Shown: piece by piece, positions 9,779 to 18,805 of the stretch
Numbering within the stretch: the first letter of the stretch is position 1
How the letters are laid out: the number at the start of each line of letters is the position of its first letter
Source of the DNA: Bacillus sp. sid0103
Lineage (GTDB): Bacteria; Bacillota; Bacilli; Bacillales_B; DSM-18226
Assembly (NCBI RefSeq): GCF_019219025.1
Contig: NZ_JAHUWN010000007.1
Location: 62,001 to 126,000 of the forward strand
Length of the DNA stretch: 64,000 bases
Reading direction: 5' to 3'
The notes under the pieces: generated by a model
Told to the model about the DNA's origin: nothing
Seen by the model: the letters and a program-made list of their open reading frames with translations, nothing else
Databases searched by the model: none
Translations under genes and position numbers: made by a program

Positions 9779-9845
9779 ATTTTACGCTCCTCTTCCTATT
9801 TTCCAACATTCCCTTCACAAACGAATACCAGCAATTCCTCATAAC

Positions 9846-9914
9846 ATTTGACAGGCTATTAAACTATTAGATAACATGGCTGCCATTTGAGCCTACAAAA
9901 CTTTCTTTTTCATC
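9846..9914 (-). pseudogene. Relic of a sugar-binding lipoprotein N-terminus
   Basis: Nucleotides here match the first part of the binding-protein gene at 36352-37704. GACAGGCTATTAAACT, encoding the lipobox cysteine region there, recurs at 9850-9865, and the CTTTCTTTTTCATC block around the start codon recurs at 9901-9914. The frame is broken, leaving only the signal-peptide part. It belongs to the same relic as the AraC fragment that follows. Confidence 0.65.
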
Positions 9915-9942
9915 CTCTTTACTATTTTTAGAAAAAGTATAC

Positions 9943-9996
9943 AAATGAAAAAGCGTTTTCACAATAAACATCTTGTTTTGTTTTTTAGATATCTTG
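9943..9996 (-). promoter_or_regulatory. Retained AraC/cre promoter inside the relic
   Basis: Minus-strand CAAGAT repeats at 9991-9996 and 9970-9975 are 21 bp apart, then TTGTGA (-35), a 17-bp spacer holding AAACGCTTTTTCA (cre-like), and TATACT (-10). It is almost identical to the region before the transporter operon at 37.7 kb. Because the downstream gene is now the agaS-like gene at 8576-9778, this promoter probably drives that gene. Confidence 0.65.
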
Positions 9997-10235
9997 CAAA
10001 TACTATTTTGCCCATTCCTTCAAGAAATCCGTCGGTGTTTCACCAATTGAGTACTTCCTTCAAACGTGTATCCATGAAAGCAACTTTTTGCTTGAAGCTC
10101 CAACTACCCAATTTCAGATATATGAACCATTCCCGGCTTTTTTCCCAGTATACTTTGAACAGTCCATAAAAGTGTGACCAACCTATCTCCTTCACAATAC
10201 CGAAATGCAAGAACATGAAGAAAAATAAAGCAAAA
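9997..10235 (+). pseudogene. Relic of an AraC-family regulator C-terminus
   Basis: This stretch aligns with the DNA-binding end of the AraC gene at 37872-38750. Shared blocks include AAGAAATCCGTCGGTGTTTC (about 10022), CAACTACCCAATTTCAGATA (about 10102) and CTATCTCCTTCACAATAC (about 10183). Frameshifts and stops break the reading frame, and the whole N-terminal half is missing: the operator is joined straight to C-terminal sequence. It therefore marks a duplicated AraC-transporter junction that lost its middle. Confidence 0.75.
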
Positions 10236-10273
10236 AAATAAGGAAGCGCGAAAACTTTCCCCCGCGCTTCCTT
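10232..10273 (-). terminator. Terminator of the aga catabolic operon
   Basis: A perfect 11-bp stem AAGGAAGCGCG/CGCGCTTCCTT (10240-10250 and 10263-10273), followed on the minus strand by a run of seven T. It sits immediately after the aldolase gene. Confidence 0.88.
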
Positions 10274-10284
10274 TCCTTGCTTCC

Positions 10285-11274
10285 TTACCCTACGATTTTT
10301 TCAAACCACGGGCTTGCTGTCTCTTTCAAGACAATATTTAGTTCTTGGATATTTTTTTTGCCGGTATCTTGTAACCATGCTCGTGCGGATTGTTCCCCAT
10401 TTTCGGCAAAGGGAGCCACGCCATTTTTCCATGTTGCCCGGCCGCAGAGGACACCGTTGAAGGTTGAGCCGGATTCTTTGGCAAACTTCAATGTTTCCTG
10501 GAATAACTCTGCACTTACGCCGGCACTTAAGAAGATAAACGGCAGATCTGTTGCTTCACTTTGCTCTTTGAAATACGCAAATGCTTCTTCCTTGGTATAA
10601 GCTGTTTCGCCTTCCGCATATCCCTCCACAAACTTCATATCCACAGGAACTTCTACCTTCAAAACGTCCACCTTGTACTGTGGCTTGGAGAATTCTCTCA
10701 TTGCCTCAATGACTTTATGCGGCTTCACTTTGGCATACTCTAAACTTTTCACATCATCATTTTTGGCATCATATGTCACAATCTCGAGGAAAAACGGAAT
10801 GTCTTCTGCTGCACACTCAGACCCGACTCGTTCCATATAAACATGCTTATAGTCATTAATTTTTTCATCTTCATCCACATCATAGTACAGTAAGAATTTA
10901 ACCGCATCTGCTCCAGCTTCCTTCAATCCTCTAACAGACCATTCCGGCAATAAATCAGGCAAACGGCCCACGGCTGTTGCATCATAGCCTGTTTTTTCAT
11001 ATGCCACCAATAATCCAGCTTCAGGATGGCGGACCTTCGCAGCCGGCAAACCATATTCCGGATCCAATAGGATTGATGTCGCATAAGGTGTCAACTCTTC
11101 AGAAACCAATTCTTTAAAGCGGACGATTCCCTCGTCTCCGACAAAACTTGAATTTCCTGCCGAAATCATTTTCTTTAATGAACCCCGTTGATCAATCGCC
11201 AAAGCTCCGATAATCCCATTCTCATCCGATAAACGCTTAAGAGCCGCTACTTTATTTTTCGTTAATTCTAACAT
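10285..11274 (-). CDS. lacD: Tagatose-1,6-bisphosphate aldolase (LacD type)
   Basis: Splits tagatose-1,6-bisphosphate into dihydroxyacetone phosphate and glyceraldehyde-3-phosphate, the last step of the tagatose pathway. A class I aldolase of 329 residues, close to the usual 326. [14 protein letters not shown] lies near the N-terminus, the Schiff-base lysine should be that in [10 protein letters not shown], and [11 protein letters not shown] is the phosphate-binding region. I take the ATG at 11274 as start because AGGGGTGA lies about 6-7 bp upstream; the TTG two codons earlier abuts it. Last gene of the operon from the ROK kinase, followed by a strong terminator. Confidence 0.93.
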   Translation of the reverse strand: MLELTKNKVAALKRLSDENGIIGALAIDQRGSLKKMISAGNSSFVGDEGIVRFKELVSEELTPYATSILLDPEYGLPAAKVRHPEAGLLVAYEKTGYDATAVGRLPDLLPEWSVRGLKEAGADAVKFLLYYDVDEDEKINDYKHVYMERVGSECAAEDIPFFLEIVTYDAKNDDVKSLEYAKVKPHKVIEAMREFSKPQYKVDVLKVEVPVDMKFVEGYAEGETAYTKEEAFAYFKEQSEATDLPFIFLSAGVSAELFQETLKFAKESGSTFNGVLCGRATWKNGVAPFAENGEQSARAWLQDTGKKNIQELNIVLKETASPWFEKIVG

Positions 11275-11340
11275 CGACAATCACCCCTATATCATCTATT
11301 CGTAAACTCACCTAGTTAAAAAAATTGGCTTTTATCTCAA

Positions 11341-12276
11341 TTAATCTATTTTCGTAACCTCTACCAACTCAAAAAATTGGCCGAAATTAGCTCGATCAAT
11401 ATAACCTGTTCCTGCTTGCATCGTATTGAGCAGGCCAGTCGTCATGGCTGTTTTCAGAACGTCTGGAACTGACTGCTTTCGATTTAATGCAACCGCTAAT
11501 CCGGCAACGGTGGCATCACCGGAGCCGACAGGGTTCATCACGTCAATCAAAGGAATGGTAACCCGGTAATAATCCGTACCATGCTTAACAAAGGCACCAT
11601 TCCCGCCCATCGAAACGACAACCCATTCAACCCCATGAAACCATTCATTGGTTAGTACTTGTTTCAAACTGCTAATGGTTTGTTCCACCTCTACACCCAG
11701 CAGCTGAGATAGCTCCGCTATATTCGGTTTAATCACAAATGGTTTTACCTTATGTCGCAAAACCTGTCTCAACGACTCCCCTGATGTATCAACAATCACT
11801 GGAATACCCATCTCTCGGCTCATTTCGACCATCCCACAGTAAAACCCAGGCTCAAGCCCTTTTGGTAAACTACCCGAAATCGTCACAAGTGAAGCAGCAG
11901 TCAGTAATTCACGATATTTTTCTAAAAAAGCTGCACTGTCTTCCGCTGAAAGTGTCGGTCCGGATTCTAAAATTTCCGTCTGCCTGCCACCATGGAGAAT
12001 GGCAATACAGTTTCTTGATTCTTGATTGATTTTTAAAAAATTATTTCCGATATCGCTTTTCGTCAATTCCTGAACAATATAGTCACCAATGTTTCCGCCA
12101 AGCACACCTGTCGCCAGGACGTCTTCTCCCATCTGTTTGACGACACGGGCCACATTTAAGCCTTTTCCACCGGCGGTTTTACAAACATGATCTACCCGAT
12201 TAACTTCATCCAGTTTGAATTCTTGAATCGGATAGGAAATATCCAAAGATGGATTCATCGTGATAGCTAAAATCAT
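11341..12276 (-). CDS. lacC: Tagatose-6-phosphate kinase (PfkB family)
   Basis: Phosphorylates tagatose-6-phosphate with ATP to the 1,6-bisphosphate. The 311 residues show both PfkB signatures: GGKGLNVARV near residue 38 and NPVGSGDATVAG near residue 240, where the aspartate is the catalytic base. The start overlaps the deacetylase stop by 4 bp (ATGA), so translation is coupled. Position between the deacetylase and the LacD aldolase supports tagatose-6-P rather than fructose-1-P as substrate, although PfkB sequences alone do not settle this. Confidence 0.9.
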   Translation of the reverse strand: MILAITMNPSLDISYPIQEFKLDEVNRVDHVCKTAGGKGLNVARVVKQMGEDVLATGVLGGNIGDYIVQELTKSDIGNNFLKINQESRNCIAILHGGRQTEILESGPTLSAEDSAAFLEKYRELLTAASLVTISGSLPKGLEPGFYCGMVEMSREMGIPVIVDTSGESLRQVLRHKVKPFVIKPNIAELSQLLGVEVEQTISSLKQVLTNEWFHGVEWVVVSMGGNGAFVKHGTDYYRVTIPLIDVMNPVGSGDATVAGLAVALNRKQSVPDVLKTAMTTGLLNTMQAGTGYIDRANFGQFFELVEVTKID

Positions 12277-13451
12277 CGCACTCCCTCTTTCCCAATCAAG
12301 TTTTCAGCTTGAAACCGGCAAACACCATCAAGATACGTCGCCATTAATTCGAGCTCCGGTGTCAGTACAATAAAATCCGCATCATGCCTGATTGCAATCT
12401 TTCCGCATTCCTTATCGATATCAATACTTTTCGCAGGTGCTGTACTTGCCATGTAGATGGCTTCCTCTGGGGTCGCGATCCCCCAAGCGACGACATTTTT
12501 GACAGCATCTTTTAATTGCAAAATACTGCCCGCTAAACTTCCGCTCTCCAAACGAGCCGCCCCGTTCTTTACTTCAACAGGGAATTCTCCGAGCTGATAG
12601 CTTCCTTCCGGCATGCCGCCTGCCATCATGCAATCAGTCACTATCACGGTTTCCTTCCTGCCGCGGGCATTCATTAAAATATTTGCGGCAGCAGGATGAA
12701 CGTGTTGTCCGTCACATATAATTTCGGCAAACACATTCGGCAGATTCATTGCGGCGCCAGCCATTCCCGGCTCACGATGGTGCAGCCCGCTCATGCCATT
12801 AAACGTATGAACAAAAATCGAAGCTCCCTTTTCAACCGCTTGTTTTGCCTCATTATAGGTCGCGTCACTATGAGCGAGCGCTACGGTAACCTGATTGTTC
12901 ACAGCAAGCTCAATAAATTCCGCTGCCCCCTTTCTTTCCGGAGCAAGCGCTATTTTTTTAATAAAATGTCCCGATAGCTTTTGCCATGTTTCCAGCATTT
13001 CGACCGAAGGGTCACAAAAATAATTCGTGTTTTGGGCACCTTTGTGTTTTTCTGTAAAAAATGGTCCTTCTAAAAAGATTCCTTTTATTTTGGCACCCTT
13101 CACCTTCGTATAATTTTCTCCAATCATCGCCACCACATCGTTCAACGATTCGGGCGCAGAGGTTAACGTAGTGGGCAAAAACGACGTCACGCCACATGAA
13201 AGCAGCCCATCGGAAATCTCCATCAATCCTTCAAAGTCATTGTTCATAACATCATGATTCCTAAAGCCATGAATATGTGTGTCAACTAAACCAGGAGCAA
13301 TCCATTGTCCGGCATAATCGATTACCTTAGCCGTTTCATTTGGCAGTGTCTCAAAAAAGGCACCAAATTTCCCGTCTTTTATTTCCAGGAATCCAGGACC
13401 TGCCACCCCATCCTCAAGAAAAAACTTGTCTGCGTAAACAAATAGTTCCAT
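12273..13451 (-). CDS. agaA: N-acetylgalactosamine-6-phosphate deacetylase (NagA/AgaA family)
   Basis: Removes acetate from GalNAc-6-P to give galactosamine-6-P for AgaS. An amidohydrolase of 392 residues with metal and substrate motifs in the usual order: VDTHIHGF, FLEGPF, LAHSDAT, HTFNGMSGLHHREPG, CDGQHVHP, and the catalytic aspartate in VTDCMMAGG. The ATG at 13451 follows AGAGGTG by 6 bp; a GTG three codons upstream overlaps that site and is less likely. NagA and AgaA enzymes look alike; the GalNAc assignment rests on neighbouring AgaS, tagatose kinase and aldolase genes. Confidence 0.9.
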   Translation of the reverse strand: MELFVYADKFFLEDGVAGPGFLEIKDGKFGAFFETLPNETAKVIDYAGQWIAPGLVDTHIHGFRNHDVMNNDFEGLMEISDGLLSCGVTSFLPTTLTSAPESLNDVVAMIGENYTKVKGAKIKGIFLEGPFFTEKHKGAQNTNYFCDPSVEMLETWQKLSGHFIKKIALAPERKGAAEFIELAVNNQVTVALAHSDATYNEAKQAVEKGASIFVHTFNGMSGLHHREPGMAGAAMNLPNVFAEIICDGQHVHPAAANILMNARGRKETVIVTDCMMAGGMPEGSYQLGEFPVEVKNGAARLESGSLAGSILQLKDAVKNVVAWGIATPEEAIYMASTAPAKSIDIDKECGKIAIRHDADFIVLTPELELMATYLDGVCRFQAENLIGKEGVR

Positions 13452-13505
13452 AATCTGCACCTCTATTTAGAAATGAGAAAGACTGAACTTCCCTTTCCCA
13501 CTGAA

Positions 13506-14672
13506 TTACTTGTATTCGTGGATCGTTACACCTTTTACAACACGATTGACCATTCCACTTGGTGAAGGAGTATCCGGTTTATTCCCGACTTTAATCGAAG
13601 CGATTAGGGCGAGCGTTTGTCCGACCATGACGTACGGCAGCGACAAGTAGGCATCTGGCACTGCGCTTGCGTCTCTGTCAAATAAGAACGTATCACCGGC
13701 ATAATTCGTGTCACCATCCACTGCAATTGCACAAATATAGCTGGCGATGTTATCCTGTCTCAATTCATTTAACATATCGAGATCGTAACGGCGTGTATAC
13801 GGTTGGTTGGAAACAAACACAAACACGATCGCTTTTTCATTCACAAATGATTTAGGACCGTGGCGGAATCCGAGTGATGAGTCAAAAGAAGTGGCAATTT
13901 CCCCGGCAGTTAACTCCAATATTTTTAATTGCGCTTCTCTCGCCAAGCCCTCAAAGCCTCCTGAGCCAAGATAAATGATACGTTCAAAGTCGGAAGTAAT
14001 CATTTTTTCAATATCAGCTTCTCTGCTAATAACACTTTCACCCAAGCGTTGTATCGTTTCGACAATGTTCAACTTTTCTTCAACTGACAGTGGATCAAAA
14101 ATGAGAAGTGCGGTTAAAGCCATGCATGTGTAGCTTCCCGTCATCGCAAAGCCTTGGTCATTGGACCTTTCAGGCATTAATAATAAGAGATTGCTCTCAT
14201 CCCCTTTTGCCCGTTGTGCCAACTTCCCATCTTTAGAGCAGGTGATTGTAATTTGGTAGAGTTCCGTTACCACTTGTGCCGCTAATTCCACTGTCGTAAC
14301 GCTTTCCGGGCTATTTCCGCTTCTGGCAAATGAAATCAATAATGTCGGGATATCTGCTTTTAAGAATTGGTAAGGATTTGACACGATTGCTGTTGTTGGA
14401 ACACTCATCAATTCCCACTGTTTTTCATCGACTTTTTCCTTTAAGTAGGGGGTAACAGTGTCACCAACATAGGCAGAAGTTCCAGCCCCTGTAAAAATAA
14501 CACGGACATGTTCATGCTTTTCTGTCAAGTTCTGCAAAAACGCTTCAATCTGCTGACGCTTCTCCTTATACAATGCAAGTGTTTCGCCCCATAATTCAGG
14601 CTGTTGTTTGATTTCCGCTGTTGTAATCGATGCCCCTAATGGTATTAATTTTTCCTGACTTAATGTAAACAA
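13506..14672 (-). CDS. agaS: Galactosamine-6-phosphate deaminase/isomerase AgaS (SIS domains)
   Basis: Converts galactosamine-6-phosphate to tagatose-6-phosphate with loss of ammonia. A 388-residue protein with two SIS domains and intact motifs FTGAGTSAYVGDT, ISFARSGNSPES and LGFRHGPKS. The likely start is TTG at 14672, 8 bp after AGAGGAG and matching the N-terminus of its paralogue (FTLSQEK against FTFSQEK); the GTG at 14681 directly abuts the ribosome binding site. It lies in the ROK-to-LacD operon and is probably the working AgaS of the pathway. Confidence 0.92.
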   Translation of the reverse strand: MFTLSQEKLIPLGASITTAEIKQQPELWGETLALYKEKRQQIEAFLQNLTEKHEHVRVIFTGAGTSAYVGDTVTPYLKEKVDEKQWELMSVPTTAIVSNPYQFLKADIPTLLISFARSGNSPESVTTVELAAQVVTELYQITITCSKDGKLAQRAKGDESNLLLLMPERSNDQGFAMTGSYTCMALTALLIFDPLSVEEKLNIVETIQRLGESVISREADIEKMITSDFERIIYLGSGGFEGLAREAQLKILELTAGEIATSFDSSLGFRHGPKSFVNEKAIVFVFVSNQPYTRRYDLDMLNELRQDNIASYICAIAVDGDTNYAGDTFLFDRDASAVPDAYLSLPYVMVGQTLALIASIKVGNKPDTPSPSGMVNRVVKGVTIHEYK

Positions 14673-14759
14673 ATGTAACACTCCTCTTATTTTTTGGGGT
14701 ATTTTCTTAAAAATGTGTTTTTTACCTGGTTAAACTCCTAAAAAGTCATAATGTAGTTT

Positions 14760-14876
14760 AGGTTCACAACTTAGATACAAGTTAGTCTGATTTATCAGCG
14801 ATTTTTCTAGTTTATCAGCTAATTCAATCACTTTATTGGCGAATTTTCCCAGTTTATCGGCAATCAATAAAAACAA
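14760..14876 (-). repeat. Imperfect short repeats with an open frame after the ROK kinase
   Basis: Units resembling GATAAACTRGAAAAATCG or GCYGATAAA recur three to four times on the minus strand. The frame directly after the ROK stop stays open for about 50 codons, with a heptad-like stretch (ADKLGKFANKVIELADKLEK) and no ribosome binding site. It may be an intergenic repeat of Bacillus type or read-through coding; nothing shows it is a gene. Confidence 0.4.
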
Positions 14877-14879
14877 GTC

Positions 14880-15791
14880 TTATTTTTTGTTCTGTTCGAA
14901 TACCCGTAATCCTGCACCAACAACGCCATTATCCTGCTTGATTGTGCTGATCGACATGTGACTTAAGAGATGCTGTTGTTCAGGGATTTGGTACGATCTC
15001 AGTTTTTCCTTTATGATGTCAAGCAGAAAAGGGTTATTGGCGATGACACTGCCCCCGAATACCACTTTATGCGGGTCTAGTAAGCATGAAATCGCATAGA
15101 GGCCTTGGGCCCAATTGTCCGTCACATCATCGATGATGGGCTGATACTCACTTGCCCCATCCTTATAGCGCTCAAAGACATCTTTGGTGGTCAGATGCGC
15201 CACTTGCAATTCCTTTTGTACTAACTTTTCTATCGCAGGTCCGGAAGACGCAGATTCAAGCCGTTCCATTTTCTGCCCAACAGCCTTCGAAAGGACAGGG
15301 ATCAAGCCAAGCTCTCCGGCAAATCCAGCCCCTCGGAAAAATGAACCATGATGAATGATCGAGCAAGAGATGCCCGTACTAATCGTCACGTAGACAAACG
15401 TTTCATCGCTTTTTGCCTGGGCTGCCTTCCACTCGGCAAAGGCCGCCATATAAACATCATTGTCGATCGTAATCGCCTGGAGTCCAAATTGCTCCCGTAA
15501 CCGGGCAGTGACAGGAAACTGGGTCCATGGTAAATTATTTTGATAAACCGCAATTCCCTGCTCTCGATCCACCTTGCCAGGTACGCCGACACCAATACCT
15601 TCCATGTCCACTAGCGAATAAGTGGAATCTTCAAGAACTTGTTCTACTGTTTCTACCACTTTAGCAAACATCTTTTCTCTGTCAGAAGGATCACTTTTTA
15701 CCTCCGCACGCTTGAGCAATTCCCCTGTTTCCGAAATGATGCCCGCCGCAACCTTTGTCCCGCCAATATCAATTCCAATTGCCATTTTCAT
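14880..15791 (-). CDS. ROK-family sugar kinase (candidate GalNAc kinase)
   Basis: Phosphorylates a free sugar, probably at the 6-position. The 303 residues have the ATP-binding GIDIGGTKVAAG at the N-terminus, TIDNDVYMAAFAEW with the catalytic aspartate, and SSGPAIEKL. The usual ROK zinc ligands are missing: GELGLIP has Leu where His is expected, and there is no CxCGxxGC. First gene of the operon ending in lacD. Since GH112 produces unphosphorylated GalNAc inside the cell, a GalNAc 6-kinase is the role the pathway needs; glucose, fructose or GlcNAc kinase remain possible. Confidence 0.85.
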   Translation of the reverse strand: MKMAIGIDIGGTKVAAGIISETGELLKRAEVKSDPSDREKMFAKVVETVEQVLEDSTYSLVDMEGIGVGVPGKVDREQGIAVYQNNLPWTQFPVTARLREQFGLQAITIDNDVYMAAFAEWKAAQAKSDETFVYVTISTGISCSIIHHGSFFRGAGFAGELGLIPVLSKAVGQKMERLESASSGPAIEKLVQKELQVAHLTTKDVFERYKDGASEYQPIIDDVTDNWAQGLYAISCLLDPHKVVFGGSVIANNPFLLDIIKEKLRSYQIPEQQHLLSHMSISTIKQDNGVVGAGLRVFEQNKK

Positions 15792-15996
15792 GTGCCTTTA
15801 CCTCTACTGTCCATTTTGATTTATGGTGTACTTGCTCATCTGTTGAAAAAATTGGTTTTATCGAGAAAACGAGTTTTCTTCAAAAAATCCCTTCTACGCA
15901 CTATCTAACGTTGGGTTGTTGGTACAAGTTGAAAGGAAGAAAAACTCATAGAAACTAGACTATGGGAATAATAATCTGATTGTTGTAAGTAATTCT

Positions 15997-16030
15997 ATTA
16001 TATCTTCCCCACTTTAGGGTCAACCCAACA
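15997..16030 (-). promoter_or_regulatory. Promoter of the ROK-agaS-agaA-lacC-lacD operon with TGGGTTGAC element
   Basis: Minus strand: TTGACC (-35, 16018-16023), 15-bp spacer, TATAAT (-10, 15997-16002), with GTTGGG just upstream so that the -35 is embedded in TTGGGTTGACCC. The same element occurs at 25021, 31137 and 32017 before other genes of the island. Confidence 0.7.
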
Positions 16031-16031
16031 G

Positions 16032-16079
16032 ATAAAAACATTTAATGCTGCCGAATCCATCTGCATTAAATGTTTTTAT
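16032..16079. terminator. Bidirectional-looking terminator after the PTS operon
   Basis: A perfect 17-bp inverted repeat, ATAAAAACATTTAATGC (16032-16048) and GCATTAAATGTTTTTAT (16063-16079), with a 14-nt loop and T-rich arms both ways. It lies between the EIIA gene and the promoter of the next operon. Confidence 0.78.
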
Positions 16080-16203
16080 TTTCAGGTATAGAAGATCGAC
16101 AACCTAGTCACCCTTACATTATTCAGCTGTAACTCCGTTTTATCATGGGGTGACAGGCACCTATAGTTCGACGTATAGATTAATCTTCCCTCACTTGCTT
16201 TCA

Positions 16204-16626
16204 TTAAATGCCTGCCCCTTTGAAACTTGGACGCTCTGTCTTTTGAAAACCTTTAATCGCTTGTTTACCAGTATTGATCGCTAAATCTCTTAAACTATCG
16301 ATCTGAAGTCCGTCCTTTAGTAAAGCAGTTTCGATGACCATAGCCAGATTTGTTCCGCCAACCACAACTGAATTTTCCTTCCCATTTGTAAGCGAGACAG
16401 CTGTTTTAAACGGAGAACCACCAACTAAATCACATAAGACTAAGATAGATTCACATTCTTGTAATCTTGCAAAAGCTTCAAGCAGCTTTTTCTCAAGGTC
16501 GCCTGTCGAATCGCTTTCAAGAAAATCCACGTATTCCACATTGGGTTGATCTCCAGCGATTAGTTTAACTGAAGATTGAAGACCCGTTGCAAACGATCCA
16601 TGACCGCTTATGATCAAACCGTTCAT
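16204..16626 (-). CDS. agaF: PTS mannose-family EIIA component (GalNAc/hexosamine type)
   Basis: Cytoplasmic phosphocarrier of the mannose-type PTS; HPr phosphorylates it and it passes phosphate to EIIB. The 140-residue protein has the phosphorylated histidine in ISGHGSFATG (about residue 9) and LCDLVGGSPFKTA. Last gene of the EIIB-EIIC-EIID-EIIA operon, 28 bp after EIID. GalNAc as substrate is inferred from the adjacent aga genes. Confidence 0.9.
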   Translation of the reverse strand: MNGLIISGHGSFATGLQSSVKLIAGDQPNVEYVDFLESDSTGDLEKKLLEAFARLQECESILVLCDLVGGSPFKTAVSLTNGKENSVVVGGTNLAMVIETALLKDGLQIDSLRDLAINTGKQAIKGFQKTERPSFKGAGI

Positions 16627-16654
16627 TTTAAAAAGCCTCCTAACATGCTAAATA

Positions 16655-17524
16655 TTATAAAATGGTTCCAAAAGGAAATGGAATTTTACCAATAATACCA
16701 ATGATAACGGTAATGATAATTAGCTTAACTGGAGAAAATCCCTTTTTTAATAGGTAGTACATTAATAATGTATAGGCTAAAGGCAATAGATTTGGCATGA
16801 CTTTATCAAGTAAATCCTTTTGCAGGGCAATTTTTGCCTTACCAGCATGGACCACTAAACTTGATTCTAGCTTTACGAATGAGGCAATCAATGCGCCGAC
16901 AACTGTTAACCCTACAATCGATGCAGCATGTGCTACTTTTTTAGTATTTTCCTTTAGAGAACTGATGGCATTTGTTCCGGCATTATAACCGTAATGCATT
17001 AATCCAAATCTAAGCGCAAAATGAACTGCGTTAAAGATTAATAAGAAGATCACTGCCCCCATAGGGTTTCCATCTTGCCCTAGCGAGGCACCTATTCCAA
17101 CGCAAATGGGAAGGAGGGTCAGCCAGAAAAGGGCATCACCAATTCCGCCAAGTGGTCCCATCATGGCTACTCGAATGGCTCTAATCGTATTTCTGTTTTG
17201 TTTCTTTTCCTCCATTGCGAGGACAATCCCCATAATAATGTTTACAAGGAATGGATGCGTGTTGAAAAATTCCATATGACTTTTCATCGATTCACTTAAA
17301 TCGTGCTTATTTTTGTGAATCTTTTTCAAACCTGGTAAGATCGAATATAACCATCCTGCGGCCTGCATTCTTTCATAGTTAAACGATGCTTGTAGTAAAA
17401 GGGATCGCCACACCATTTTGTTTAAATCTTTTTTGGACATGTCCTGATCTGTGGCACCATCTTGATAATAATCCGGACTGCTCGTATGGTTTATTGTCGT
17501 ATCTACTAATTGTTTAGATTCCAC
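16655..17524 (-). CDS. agaE: PTS mannose-family EIID component
   Basis: Membrane subunit that forms the transport channel together with EIIC. The 289 residues have the EIID features: LNKMVWRSLLLQASFNYERMQ near residue 35, GPLGGIGDALFW in the middle and several membrane segments in the second half. It starts with GTG after AAGGGGGG and overlaps the EIIC gene by 11 bp, indicating coupled translation. Confidence 0.92.
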   Translation of the reverse strand: MESKQLVDTTINHTSSPDYYQDGATDQDMSKKDLNKMVWRSLLLQASFNYERMQAAGWLYSILPGLKKIHKNKHDLSESMKSHMEFFNTHPFLVNIIMGIVLAMEEKKQNRNTIRAIRVAMMGPLGGIGDALFWLTLLPICVGIGASLGQDGNPMGAVIFLLIFNAVHFALRFGLMHYGYNAGTNAISSLKENTKKVAHAASIVGLTVVGALIASFVKLESSLVVHAGKAKIALQKDLLDKVMPNLLPLAYTLLMYYLLKKGFSPVKLIIITVIIGIIGKIPFPFGTIL

Positions 17525-18287
17525 GTTTTTGAACCCCCCTTACTGATCCATTACCAGTATTTGCTTTAAAGTAATCGTAAAGCGCGATGGCCATTCCAAT
17601 TAAAGCAACAGCAATGACTGGCATGTTCATATATGTGACTAAAATAAATCCGACGATAAGAAAGGCAACATATTGTTTTTTTAACATAATCTTTAATAGC
17701 ATCGCAAAGCCGATAGCGGCCATCATTCCACCGGCAGCACCAAGTCCGCTAATAAGCCATTTTGGTAAAACCTCTACAACTCCTTTGGCAGCATCTGCAC
17801 CAAAATAAATTGGTAAGAAAGCAATAACAAAATAGAATACAAATAATGTAAGAATCCCCAAATAATTGATTCGTTCGATTCCCTTTGTATTCGCCTCTTG
17901 TGCATATTGATCAGCTTTATGCATAACCGGCGAAAAAGCAGTAAACATGAGTGTGATACACGCCTGAACGGCAACTGCAAACGGAACAGCAACTCCGATT
18001 GCCACTTTTGGCTCTTGTCCTGTCAGAATCGCAAACGACGTTCCGATTATTCCCCCAATAACAACGTTTGGCGGCTGTGCCCCAGCCAGCGGCACCATAC
18101 CTGCCCACACTAACTCAATGGCAGCACCTGTCATAACCCCTGTTTTTACATCCCCTAAAATCAAGCCAATGATGACACCGGTTACAATTGGTCGGTGAAT
18201 GTGGAACAACCCGTTAAACAGGTCTATTCCTGCAATTCCAGCCCAAATGGCAACTAATAAGGCTTGAAGCAGCATATGATTATCCAT
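17514..18287 (-). CDS. agaW: PTS mannose-family EIIC component
   Basis: Sugar-translocating membrane subunit of the mannose-type PTS. The 257 residues are largely hydrophobic, with GIDLFNGLFHIHRPIVTG near the N-terminus and GAAIELVWAGMVPLAGAQPPN, both typical of EIIC of the Man/Aga/Sor group. It begins 16 bp after the EIIB stop and overlaps EIID. Together with EIIB and EIIA it would deliver GalNAc or galactosamine as the 6-phosphate. Confidence 0.92.
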   Translation of the reverse strand: MDNHMLLQALLVAIWAGIAGIDLFNGLFHIHRPIVTGVIIGLILGDVKTGVMTGAAIELVWAGMVPLAGAQPPNVVIGGIIGTSFAILTGQEPKVAIGVAVPFAVAVQACITLMFTAFSPVMHKADQYAQEANTKGIERINYLGILTLFVFYFVIAFLPIYFGADAAKGVVEVLPKWLISGLGAAGGMMAAIGFAMLLKIMLKKQYVAFLIVGFILVTYMNMPVIAVALIGMAIALYDYFKANTGNGSVRGVQKRGI

Positions 18288-18303
18288 CTATTCTCACTTC
18301 TTT

Positions 18304-18777
18304 CTATAAATGTTTATAAATATCATCTGGTCTTTCATCCGGAACGCGGCGTACCTCGAGTTTCACTCCTAAGTCACGCAGCTTCCTAAGGGCTCTTTTA
18401 TCATCTTCATCAACGGAAACGGTGGAGAATAATTGCGTTTTTCCTTGGGAAAAATGCATATTCCCAATATTTACTTCTTCAATTGGCACGCCGCCCTCCA
18501 CAAGTCGTGATACATCTTGTGGTGTTTTTACAACTAAAAAGATATACTGATCATCCGCTGCATTGTGGATCACATCAATGGTTGTTTGGATTGAGAAAAA
18601 GCGAATTCCGATTGACCCCGGAACAACCATTTCCATTAAATCCTGTTGTACCTCATCTTCGGACACTTCATCATTTGCGACTACAATTAAATTAGCTCCT
18701 AAATGATTAACCCATGTAACCCCAACTTGGCCATGAACTAATCGGTTGTCGATTCTTGTTAGCAAAATATTCGGCAT
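18304..18777 (-). CDS. agaV: PTS mannose-family EIIB component
   Basis: Takes phosphate from EIIA and gives it to the incoming sugar. The 157 residues begin MPNILLTRIDNRLVHGQVG, with the phosphorylated histidine at position 15. The start at 18777 follows AGGGGG by 7 bp; an upstream ATG at 18834 would add 19 residues coded by an agaS relic and is rejected. First intact PTS gene after the GntR regulator. Confidence 0.93.
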   Translation of the reverse strand: MPNILLTRIDNRLVHGQVGVTWVNHLGANLIVVANDEVSEDEVQQDLMEMVVPGSIGIRFFSIQTTIDVIHNAADDQYIFLVVKTPQDVSRLVEGGVPIEEVNIGNMHFSQGKTQLFSTVSVDEDDKRALRKLRDLGVKLEVRRVPDERPDDIYKHL

Positions 18778-18805
18778 GATATTACCCCCTAGTAAAATAA
18801 TTGAT

